From assembly GCA_023079485.1 (NCBI GenBank), contig CM041084.1:71333709-71397708 (forward strand): a stretch of 64,000 nt of DNA. The letters are read 5' to 3'. Shown in pieces: positions 26,010 to 35,690 of this stretch (its first letter is position 1; each line of letters begins with the position of its first letter). Below the pieces are notes generated by a model. That model was not told where the DNA came from. It worked only from the letters and a program-made list of their open reading frames with translations, and did no database searches. The DNA comes from Archilochus colubris. Lineage: Eukaryota > Chordata > Aves > Apodiformes > Trochilidae. Both the position numbers and the translations under genes were made by a program.

Positions 26010-26732
26010 TCCTTATTCCGTGCACAACCAAGGGCTGCCCCGTGCCGGACACATTGGGTTCCAGGCGTCTCCAAGGGCCCCAGCGCAGGGCAGAGCTGAG
26101 TCCCTCAGCCACAGGCAGGCACCTCGGGGAAAGCCTGGGTCAGAAAGGGCAAAACGCTGCCCAGCAGCCAGGGCTGAGGGAAACGGGGGGAGAAACAGCC
26201 CTGAGAGCCCTGAGGCTCCGGAAAGCAGGAGGAGGGCAGGAGGGGCTCCGGGCGCCCCAGCAGAGATGCCCCTGAGGCCCCGGGAGAGAGAGACCCCAGT
26301 AGGGCGGGGGTTTCCCTGCAGCCCCTGGGAAGGCCCCGGCATGGAGCAGGGAAAAGTCTGAGGAGGAGGAGGGAGAGGCAGAGAGGAGATGTTGTGGGCT
26401 GACTGCAGCTCCCATTCCTCATCCTCCTGCCCCTACTTGGGGAGGTAGAGGTAGAAGAGTCGGGGATGAAACTGTGAAGTTCAGCCTGGTAAAAGGCAGT
26501 AATAGAAAATGTTTTAGTTTTTGTCTTTTTTTCTGGCTGTCCTATTCTATTTCAACTGGCAATAAATTAAATTGATATTTGTGAGGCAGAGCATGTGTTG
26601 CCCATGATGGTAATTAGTAAGGGACCTCCCTTTCTTTATGTCAACCCACAAGGTTTTCCATCTTATTTTTTCCCCATGTCCTGTTGAGGAGAGGGATTGG
26701 GAGTATCTGGGTGGGTAAAGTTGACCCACCAT
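26010..26732 (+). mobile_element. Avian endogenous-retrovirus-type LTR, 5' boundary uncertain
   Basis: A GC-rich block (26020-26450) followed by an AT-rich tail is typical of a long avian LTR family. A polyadenylation signal lies at 26561 (AATAAATTAAATTGATATTT). About 170 bp of U5-like sequence follows and ends at GTTGACCCACCAT (26720-26732), close to the usual TG...CA-type terminus. The tail shares GCCCATGA-GTAATT-GTAAG and GACCCACAAGG-like blocks with the minus-strand LTR at 46.36-48.91 kb, so the two are relatives. I could not find the 5' TG end or a target duplication. The several long overlapping frames in the GC-rich part are composition effects, not genes. Confidence 0.6.
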
Positions 26733-27744
26733 ATGAACTAACTCAGCAAAGTCTAGTTGAGTTTATCCTTGCAGAATGTAAGCAAAATGTAGTGCAGAGT
26801 AAGCAATAAGATTGCTGATTATCTACTTTTTTAGACTATCCTAAAAATAAACTAAACATACTTCCTTACTATATTACATTATTTAAGGTGTTTTTCTCCA
26901 TCTCGCTCATTGAATTAACTCCTTAGGAATCAGACCGCCATTCTCTATATATTGAAGTGAAATAATATGAGTAACATTGAAACAATATCTTCACTAATCT
27001 ACAGTTTCTCATGTCAATTTAGCTCAACTTAACTAAACCGTAATAAAGTAATGAAATACCACAGAATTATCCTACTATAGCAAAGCTAAAATATAAGGGC
27101 TTCTTTTCCATCTCACACACATTAAGTATGTTGCTCTACCACTGACCTGTTGGATTGAACATCTTTCAGTTTACTGACTTTTATGTTCTCCTGAGTGAAG
27201 CATATGCTTCTGTGCAGCAGAGTGGAGTGAACTCATTGGGCAACCAGAAAAAAAATTGTAGGAGGTGAAAAGAAGGCCATTTTCTGTGGCCATGTTTCAA
27301 GTCTGCCCAAAACATTGATCTTCAAGAAACAGGAAGAAGGGATGAGTAACTTTAGAAACACTAGGTGCTCAATCAGGCAGTTTGACTCCAACCAAATACA
27401 AATCCTGTAGGAATAAGATACCTGGTCAGAAGTGTAGATGTGGATTAGTGGGGAAAACTACAAACAGGCTGTTGAGATGTTGAGAACTCATCAGTGTTCA
27501 CATTGCTGTCACAGAAGATGACTTCAGCGACTACCATTTTAAAAATCCTGAAAATTAATTATGAAGTGTACAGATACTGTGTAACACTTAAGAACTCCAG
27601 CAGGAGCTATATCCTGTAGTTCTTGCTTATTATTTTCAAGACTGAAGATGCTTTGAGAAGTAGAAATTAGAATTTACATTAGAAATTTAAAGTTCCTAAA
27701 ACTATTTTTATGTTTATTTACCATTCAACTGTACCTCATTTACA
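26733..27744. other. AT-rich interval without recognisable genes
   Basis: Nothing recognisable beyond unique AT-rich sequence. Confidence 0.5.
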
Positions 27745-27960
27745 TGTTTTTTAAATACATCCAGGGATGGTGACTACAACACCAGCCCCTTCCAGCACCT
27801 GACTGCTCTCTCAGTAAAGAAATTCTTCATATTATTTAGTCTAAACCTTCCTGGTGTAACTTCACTCCATTTCCTCCTGTTCTATTGTTATTTACTTGAG
27901 AGAATATACCAACACGGACCTCCCTACAACCTCCTTCCAGATAGCTGTAAGATGGACCAG
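27745..27960 (-). mobile_element. CR1 LINE fragment
   Basis: Reverse-oriented CR1 3'-region sequence lacking the terminal octamers. It starts at TTTTTAAATACATCCAGGG and shows CCAGCACCTGACTGCTCTCTC, AAAGAAATTCTTC and ACAACCTCCTTCCAG in the expected order. These correspond to the C-terminal ORF2 coding region. It has many substitutions and no open frame, so it is an old truncated copy. Confidence 0.85.
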
Positions 27961-30900
27961 TCTAGCCAGCTGAACATTGATTAATTCTCCTTAACAATAC
28001 CCTTCTTCTCTTCCAAATCGCAGTTTACTGATGACTAGAAGGAAGCAGAACTGCATCAGTGATGCAAGAGAAAGACCATGTCCTCTTCTAAATTTCTATA
28101 GTCTTTTTCAGGAATACACTCAGTTTTTCACATTGTGCACCTAGAAATCATTACCACATACAGAGAAGTTCCATCTGAAAGAGGAAGATTTTGCTGTTGC
28201 AGATTGTCTTTTTCTTTGGAAGGACCATTGGTCTGGGTGGCTTTCAGGAGAAAGAAGTATAGGGACAAGTTCTAGAGAGTCCAGGATCATTGTTGTTGAC
28301 TGAAGCTTGTTTGAGCACTACAGTAATACAATGATGAACAACAATTAGTAAATAAATTACAAATACTACCTAAGCTTTAAAACTGAGGGTGGATATTTCT
28401 CTTGAGCGTATGTTCTGATATCACAGATTATTTGTTCTGGTGCAGATATTAGAAGATATAGCTCTTGAGGCTGAAAAATGTCAGAAGGGCAGACTAGTTC
28501 ACTTCTTTGTTCTTACAGCATATAAAATCTATGAGAGTATGAGCTTTGCAGCTGAACTTTTCATACCAAAATATTTGCTCTCCTACATATTAAAAAAAGC
28601 TCCTTTATGTAAGAGACTCTACATACTAGAATAAAGTGCATCAGTCTGTTTTCTGTAGTATTATCTATTAGATCCATTGTAGACAAAATCACCCTTTATA
28701 TATCTGTCTGAACACACATTGCATAAATTGCCAAGTTCTACAAAAAATTCTCCACTGTTCTTTACTATGATATAAATTTCTGTTTTAAAAGATACTGTGC
28801 TATTTTATCTGTAAAGCACTGAATTTAAATGCATGTTTGGTAAGATTTGGGCTGAAATGTTTAACACCTCTGCGTTTCACAATTATTATTCCTGAATTTA
28901 TATCTGCATATTTTATTAGTTACTGGGTTTGTTGTTGTTTGGTACTTGCAAGCTGCTAGCAGCAGACCCTTTATTCTGTATTTGACTGCAGTTAGACAAA
29001 GCAGTTTAGCACAGCACAGTGTAATCAGAATTACTGAAAAAATCAGCTTAACCTTGATCTTATGAAATCATGAGTGGTCTAAATGTAGAACTTGCCCTTT
29101 TCAATAAGATATTCTGTAGAACGACTGTTCAGAACAGGGCTTTTATTTTACTCTTTCCTTCTGTAAAAAGTGAGTAAACTGAAACGACAATATCAATCCT
29201 CTATGGATGAACCTCTTTCATTTCTGGTCCAGAGCATAAAAAGTGATAGCAAGTTTCAGTGCAAAGTTAAGAGACAAAGGACTAGAGGCAACTAGATCAG
29301 TAGACTTTAAAATATCCAAGCAGACCTCTTGAAGTTTGATTTTTCAAAAGACTGTTTTTTCCCCTCATCAGAAGACAACAGTTCTGTAACATTCAAAAGT
29401 CTCCATGAAGATACTTCAGGAACCCATCAATATAATGTATGTCTTTTGGGACTAGGATAGAACTCCTTGGCTTTGGAATCTGTTTCTTTCTCAGTCCTTA
29501 CTTATAGCTTAAGGATCAGAGCATCTGACTTCATATTTCAATAACTGTAAAAATCATCATGCGGAATCCACAACAGTGGTGAATACTTGATAATTTTAAA
29601 GAGGCAGGCTAAAGACTGAATAAGTCTTGCTCATAATAATATATTACCAGGTGGTTATAGTACTTATGGGGATATAACCAAGCCTGTCTCCCACTCCCTA
29701 AATCAAGGCCCTCCCTATCAGAATTTTTGGTATTTTCACTTCTGTGCAGTAAATCTCTAAACCCTGTAAAATGTGTCACTCTTCTGAAGGACTAGACTTC
29801 CCAAGTTTGAAAATGTACACAGAAACAAGAAACATTTCCAACATAGCTCCAAGGACCCAGATCTTAGGGAAAAGAGTTCAGGTAGTGCTAGATCTGAAAC
29901 TCTGAAACTACTATCACATATTTCCTTGCTTTATAGTAAGCCAAAAATATAAGATCAGAGTTTTCCGACACCTTATTTTCAAATTTTTGTTCTTGATCTC
30001 AGGAAATGAAGTTAAATGCAACATGATTGTCTTAATCTTTAAAATCTTTACTTTCATAGTGAAATTCCAACACTGTTGGGACCTTACTGTGTTTTTTTGG
30101 TTCCTTCTACAAAATCTGCATCATTTTTTCACAACTTGCATGCTTTGATCAGGGTTACCTACCCAGTAACTTTGTTACTAACACAAATAGAATAAAACCC
30201 TGCTAAATTAAAATCCTTTTACTTTTTACTTCTCCTGCATGAGGAATATTACAGCATTAAAAGATGGTCATTTTGAAAGAGACAGCTTAAAGTTCCTCTG
30301 ATATCTCGTGGCCACTAAAGCAATTTGTGCTCCTGTTACTCAAGGTCAGAAAAACACGAAATTGGATGGCAATCCTCAAACTTTTCCCAAATGGAAATGT
30401 TACGTAAAATACACATTGTTTGATTTTTAACTGGTCTATGTTATATCACCTAGAAAAATGAAATTAAAAAGTGGAAAGTCTTACATGAAGTTCCATTCAT
30501 GAACTCTGCCAAACTAAGTCCTCCCTGTTCATTATTTTAGAGGCAGAAATTACACAGAATACTACCTTTCACGTACAAGTGTTAGTGGCTTTTTCAGTCT
30601 CTTTCTAACCTAGAACTATAAATGCAGACTAATGTGAGAAGCTGCCACCTTTTTTCTTCAGAGCTATACTGGCATAACTATGTCATTCTCAGAGCACAGG
30701 CAGTGAAAAAACTAGCAGAAGGAATTTCTCTCTCAATAATTTTGCTACCTCCCTGCAAAATAGGCTATAAACTAGCAAACTCTTCTTCTAGGAAAGCTAC
30801 GTGTAGGAGTTTTCCCTTCAGGAGATTCATTTAATCTGGGGTACAGCTTTCTTACACTATGTGTTGACAAACCTAAGTTACAAAACTTGTGGATCAAGCT

Positions 30901-31220
30901 TAGGTATCTGCCTTTGCTCCCTTAGTCCATTTCCATCTACCACCTTCCTGGCATCCAACCCTGTCTAGCAAATCTCAGTACAAGGAGCATGATCTAAAGT
31001 CAATGAAGAAGAGAAAAAAATTACCTGTAGGCATGGTTGGACTTTAAGATAGATGAATGCTACGAATTTCTTAATTTTTATCTGCAGCAAAGTGTTTTCT
31101 CTTCTTCCCATACACTAAGTCATGTATATAAATGTAACCAAATATGCTTCCTAAACAGTATGTAACCAAAACAGTATCCCACCCTCCTAACTTCAGTTAC
31201 TAAACTAGCAAAAGCTACAA
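27961..31220. other. AT-rich interval without recognisable genes
   Basis: No recognisable gene or repeat family. The largest frames (28440-28634 plus and 30622-30834 plus) are short and featureless. Confidence 0.5.
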
Positions 31221-31263
31221 TTCTTTTGTTGTTTTTTTTTGTTTGGTTGTTTTGTGGTTTTTT
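31221..31263 (+). repeat. T/G-rich low-complexity tract, left half (foldback insertion target)
   Basis: A T-rich tract with interspersed G ending in six T directly before the foldback element. A matching T-rich run resumes at 31770-31794 on the far side. The two halves look like one original tract split by the insertion. Confidence 0.85.
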
Positions 31264-31485
31264 TGTAGTGGAACAAAGCAATCAGACGCCTCTGATTACC
31301 GAGAAGTGGGTGTGAGCCGGTATCAAATCCACCTGTGCCCAATTAGGGCAGGCCCCCTATTGAGCATGTGCAAGACCAGGGGGCCAATGAAAGGTGAAAC
31401 TCACAGCCACAGACTAGCTCACTCTCAAGCACTGTATTACCTTTATTGCGCCACTAGCGCTCATCGCCTCCAAGGTGAGGCTCTC
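31264..31485 (+). repeat. Left arm of the foldback (222 bp)
   Basis: Exact reverse complement of 31548-31769. If read as the U3 end of an LTR in + orientation, it contains GGCCAATGAAAGG at 31383-31395, matching the CCAATAAAAGG of the related solo LTR at 51.7-52.0 kb. It ends inward with AGGTGAGGCTCTC. The same peptide appears from the + strand here and from the minus strand of the other arm because of the symmetry; it is not a gene. Confidence 0.95.
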
Positions 31486-31547
31486 GTGGCGCAGCTGGTT
31501 AAGACCCAGTACTGCAATGCCGAAAGCCCCGGGTTCGAGACTCCACA
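31486..31547 (+). other. tRNA-like centre with A-box and B-box motifs
   Basis: The 62-bp spacer contains TGGCGCAGCTGG at 31487-31498, matching a Pol III A box. It also contains GGTTCGAGACT at 31532-31542, matching a B box, with tRNA-like spacing (about 33 bp between them). The inner 7 bp of the arms (GGCTCTC at 31479-31485 and GAGAGCC at 31548-31554) would close a 7-bp acceptor-like stem, giving a 76-nt cloverleaf-length unit. The D and anticodon stems pair poorly and I cannot assign an amino-acid identity. It is therefore better read as a tRNA-derived, SINE-head-like module than as a working tRNA gene. The A box and B box lie in + orientation. Confidence 0.6.
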
Positions 31548-31769
31548 GAGAGCCTCACCTTGGAGGCGATGAGCGCTAGTGGCGCAATAAAGGTAATACA
31601 GTGCTTGAGAGTGAGCTAGTCTGTGGCTGTGAGTTTCACCTTTCATTGGCCCCCTGGTCTTGCACATGCTCAATAGGGGGCCTGCCCTAATTGGGCACAG
31701 GTGGATTTGATACCGGCTCACACCCACTTCTCGGTAATCAGAGGCGTCTGATTGCTTTGTTCCACTACA
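31548..31769 (-). repeat. Right arm of the foldback (222 bp)
   Basis: Perfect inverted copy of 31264-31485. In + orientation it contains GCGCAATAAAGG at 31583-31594, an AATAAA hexamer near the inner end, and terminates at CCACTACA. The run of T after 31769 is not complementary to the flank on the left, so the palindrome ends exactly at the TG/CA bases. Confidence 0.95.
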
Positions 31770-31794
31770 TTTTTTTGTTTGTTTTTTTTTTTTT
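31770..31794 (+). repeat. T-rich tract, right half
   Basis: Seven T, then GTTTG and a long T run. This is the continuation of the T/G tract interrupted by the foldback element. Confidence 0.85.
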
Positions 31795-33058
31795 AAAGGG
31801 AGTGGTGGTTACATAATATCGTTGTATTTCTGGCTGTTTCTTGGAACTTTTTCTTCAGTGTAAAGCTCTGTATCATCCCTAAAATCAAAATGTGTACATT
31901 AGTGTGACCAGTGAATGGGTCTAACATGATTCTTAGCCTCACTTTCTTTATCTATCAAAATATAATGAAAATAAATTAATAAATGTAGATATTTAGTTTG
32001 CACATCAGACTCATATTAGCATTGACTGATTTTCTGTGTTTTTTCCAATGTTGTAGCTACAGGATGTTGACATTTTTGTTGATGTACTCACCTTCCAGGC
32101 AGCTAACTCTCCAGTATAACACTTCTCAGAATGGTCTACTGCATCAAACGTGAGAAGTTTCCAATTTCAAATGTCTCAACCATCTTGTATTTTGTCTTTG
32201 ATACATTATGGGAGCTCTCTCATCTGATGGTATTAAGCCAGTTCCTCAGGCACAGGATGCCTTTTTTCCAAACTTGTTCCTTTGAGATCTAGGTAGCAAA
32301 TTTGGGTTTAATCCACCTCAAGCTTCACTGCAGTTTTTCTGGAAGCAGCTGTTACCCCTTCTTTAAGAGTTTGTTTGTTGTCAGGCAGCCTGAGGGACCC
32401 ACCATATGACATCTGAACTTGGTTCTAAATATACACCTGCACAATATGTTTTCTTGGGGCAAGAGTAGGGCAAAGGGACTCTCACTTCCTTTTGCACAAC
32501 TGTACTTTAATTTCTTGAGTGGAGAACTTTATTTCCTGCAGGTATCCTTTGCAACTTTTAATCTTTATAATAAAAAGTAAATCTAATTTTGGTTCTAAAA
32601 TCTGAAAATATACTACACATTCATTGCCTGTTTTACTAGAGATAAGTATCAAAGCTGCACAATGAAGATGTGTTACCTCGTAATTCTTAATTCAGCTGAA
32701 TACAGAAAATGTAGGCAGGTGTTGGTTAAGAGAGCCAGGGAGGCTACAGACATATCCTACGAGATTCTACTTAACTATCATATTATTAGACGTAGGCTCA
32801 GAAAAGATATGTGTAAAAGGGTAACATTTTGCAGGAGAGAAAAGTAGGATTAAGCATGATAGTGTCATGCTGTAAATATAAAAATGTCAAAAAGAAAAAG
32901 ACTATTCCATAGCATGATAGGGACATAAAAGATAGTAACATTACAGAAACTTATTATTACATTTTTAGTTTCCTGTGTTTACATGAGGGCACTGTATGAC
33001 ATATTGATGAGTTATAGTAATGGAATCAAGAGTGACAGCCAGAGAAGAACATTCTACT

Positions 33059-33080
33059 AAAAAAAAAAAAAAAAAAAAAA
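33059..33080 (+). repeat. Poly-A run
   Basis: Twenty-two A followed by GAAAAAAGAAA. The upstream sequence shows no processed-gene similarity, so I treat it as simple sequence. Confidence 0.85.
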
Positions 33081-35615
33081 GAAAAAAGAAATTAAGGTTC
33101 ACTCCCAGTTCCACACAGTACAAAAAAATATACAATATTTTCAAGAGTGGAGGAAAAAAAACCTATTTACTGAACATCTTAATGAAAAAAAATGGTAGAT
33201 ATATCAAATTACTCAATCTATACTATTTCATCTGAAATATTTTTTAGCACTCTTTTGGGGAAGATGCTTACTTATAAGATGCTATTATTAGATACTGGAG
33301 ATGAAACTGACCAAAATTATTAATTAGAGGTTTCTTTTATTATCCCTGTATTTTCAGTTGAGATATGCAGACAAAGGAACTTAAACATTCAGATATTTTT
33401 TTTTACAAGTTCTCTTTTGTGCTAAAGGAATGTTTTCTTATTAAAAACAAGAGTTCATATTCTCAGATAACAGTAAATAATATTAGTTTGAAATTTCTAC
33501 ACTGTTTCTTGGCAAATTTTTCTAGCAGTTGTTCTGGTTGATTCTTAAGATTGTCTATCAGAAGCAAAAATCTCAACAATGTTGCAAACATCTTCTACTT
33601 ACAAAATTTCAGATGGAAAGTGTTCCTGTAACTATCTAGAAATCTCTTTTACATTGCTCCTCTTGCTCACAAAGGCTGTCATTTGGGGGGAATCAAGGAA
33701 GACTACAGAGTTGTGGGGCACCAAGCAGAAAATTTTGTAGTCCAAGTTATCTTCATTTTACCAGTGTGGGGTCATGGGCACAGCTAGAAACAGGCATTCA
33801 AAAAAATATCAACCTTTGGCTACCGGTGTTGTAGAATACTATTTGATTGGGAATAAATAAATGAGCATAGAAAATATTAACACATATGCTTAGAAGTCCA
33901 GCTAAGTCCTATTCAAGACAAAGAGCGTAAGACCACTTGCTGAATTTCATGACTGAGACTCTTTTCTCAAAGCTAATGTTCTCTGCCTCTCTGAACTCCA
34001 AAAAGACTGTTGCACTGCTGAAATTAACATATCCTACTACACCACAATATAGAAAACTTCTCATCACCTCATTCTAAAACTATAGAATCACTGCAGTGAT
34101 CAAACATAGCCCAGAGCAAATCAGATGCAAAGGTAGAAAAGAGAAAACTCAGCAGATTTATGAAATGTAAAGATGCAGCTCTAGGTCTGTTAGATTAAGA
34201 TTGTTCTACTGCCTGATGAGGATATTTTCATGTCTTGCTCCTACATAATGGCCTAAGAATACCACATAGTCCTTCATGCCTGCATATATATTTCAAACTC
34301 TTTATTTTATTTTGTTCAATTAAGATACATTCCTTCAAAACTATCTTCAAAAGACAGGCTACATATTTAATCAGATAAGCTTTTTCAAGACACAGACCTA
34401 TTCTTCTTGATGTCTGTAGCCATACAGGATAAACCAGACATTATGTATCCCACCACATTTTTTTACAAAATATAAACAAAAAATATTTTTAAAAATATCT
34501 AGCTTCATAGTGTTATATGAAGTGAATTTATGGCACAGCTTTAAAAGAAGTAGAAGCATATAAAAAGTCCTTGTTGTTTTGTTTTTTTATTTATTTGCTT
34601 GGAGGAAACAAGTGCTTCCAAGCAACCAGGAAACATATCAGCTCCAAAGATCAAAGCAGAAAAATGCTGTTCCAATGGGCAAGATGTTTTCAAGAACACT
34701 TGAAGACACTAAGTTCTTAGCACCCATTTCTATGAAGAATATGTGATTTATAGAAGATTTGGAGTCTCTAACTTCCTCTAAAAAATTTTACCCATTTAAG
34801 TTAAGCTGATGTTAGTAACAAAAAGAAGCACATCTGTACCTATTCGTAAATCGGTGGCCAAAACAGAAGAAAAGCATCTATGTTAGAGAACTTACAGTCT
34901 AGTTACCAACTGAAAGTACAAGGGCACAATGCTGAAGTATTCCAGGGCCAGAATTAGGTTCCTGGATGAACAAATCAAAGGACTGGAGATCAAGGCAGAT
35001 GGAGCCACACTTCTGATGAGAATTTGTGAACCTAGGTGGATGGATTGAGACTGCAGTCTCAAATTTTTTCACAGTCCATTTCATCTTTTGTTTGGTCTGA
35101 CTGCTAGCAGAAATAGGAATGCCCACAACTAGATAAATTAATTGTAATTTTCTTGTTTGCCAATACTGCTATTTTTAATAATCTAGTTTATTTTCAAGAT
35201 TTACCAGCACTATGCTATGTACTTTTTATCTTTCTACATCAGTCTAAGACTTCCAGTCAATTTATCCTAGCATACATCAGATATGTAGCTGCACTATTTA
35301 TTGACTCCTCACTTCCACCCACAAATGGCCTATAAAGCCTCTCAAACAAAATATACGATTTACAAGGCAATCTCAGCAAGAAGCAGCAAATGGCCTTATA
35401 CATTCAAATGCCTTTGCAAGATCAAGTAAATACATTGGGCAAAATAGAAGTTATTCTGTAGGATGTTGAAGTGTGAATCAAGCATTTTTTATCTATCAAG
35501 GTCATCGGGAAACATAGTCTCAGATTTGAAATTATTTATTGCCAGGGATCAAATGCTTCATTAGGGTAACCAGTGTTTCTTAAACAAAAAGGTAAAGAGA
35601 GGTTTCATTGTTTTT

Positions 35616-35690
35616 GCTTGCTTGTTGGTTTTTTGGGTTTTGTTTTTTTCTTTTTTTTTTTTTTTTTGGTTGGTTGTTTTTTTGATTGTT
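35616..35690 (+). repeat. T/G-rich low-complexity tract
   Basis: TTGGTTTTTTGGG-type sequence followed by T runs of up to 17 and GGTTGGTTG-like spacers. It is one of several T/G tracts on this strand between 31.2 and 44.4 kb. Confidence 0.85.

Larger units (their letters stand above)
31264..31769 (+). mobile_element. Palindromic foldback element with tRNA-like centre
   Basis: A 506-bp element built as a 222-bp arm, a 62-bp spacer and a 222-bp arm. Paired positions always sum to 63033 with no gap, and I found no mismatch on reading both arms. It begins TGTAGTGG and ends CCACTACA, and both sides are flanked by at least six T, so a 6-bp target duplication (TTTTTT) is possible but not provable inside a T tract. 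The outer part of each arm is related to the end of the solo LTR at 51668-51992: 68 of the outermost 94 bases match without gaps by hand count. That LTR has the same TGTAG...CTACA termini. CpG dinucleotides are frequent compared with the surroundings, which together with the perfect arms suggests recent insertion or ongoing arm-to-arm conversion. It has no transposase or polymerase, so it would be non-autonomous. I recognise no named family. Alternatives are a MITE-like DNA transposon or a reverse-transcription product with two copies of one LTR end. Confidence 0.8.

Noticed and set aside
26013..26422. Five overlapping frames of 77-113 codons on both strands
   Set aside because: They occupy the GC-rich LTR body, where stop codons are rare in every frame. 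Low-complexity Pro/Gly/Ser/Arg content.
31479..31554. A genuine tRNA gene
   Set aside because: The A-box, B-box and acceptor stem are plausible, but the D and anticodon stems do not pair and two extra bases lie between the T arm and the acceptor. It is tRNA-derived at most.
31243..31727. Two open frames on opposite strands (109 and 88 codons) encoding the same peptide
   Set aside because: The identical peptide is a direct consequence of the perfect palindrome. There is no start context, no domain, and the + strand frame begins in the T tract.
33020..33080. Processed pseudogene ending in a poly-A run
   Set aside because: Upstream sequence has no similarity to a known transcript and no target duplication was seen around the A run.
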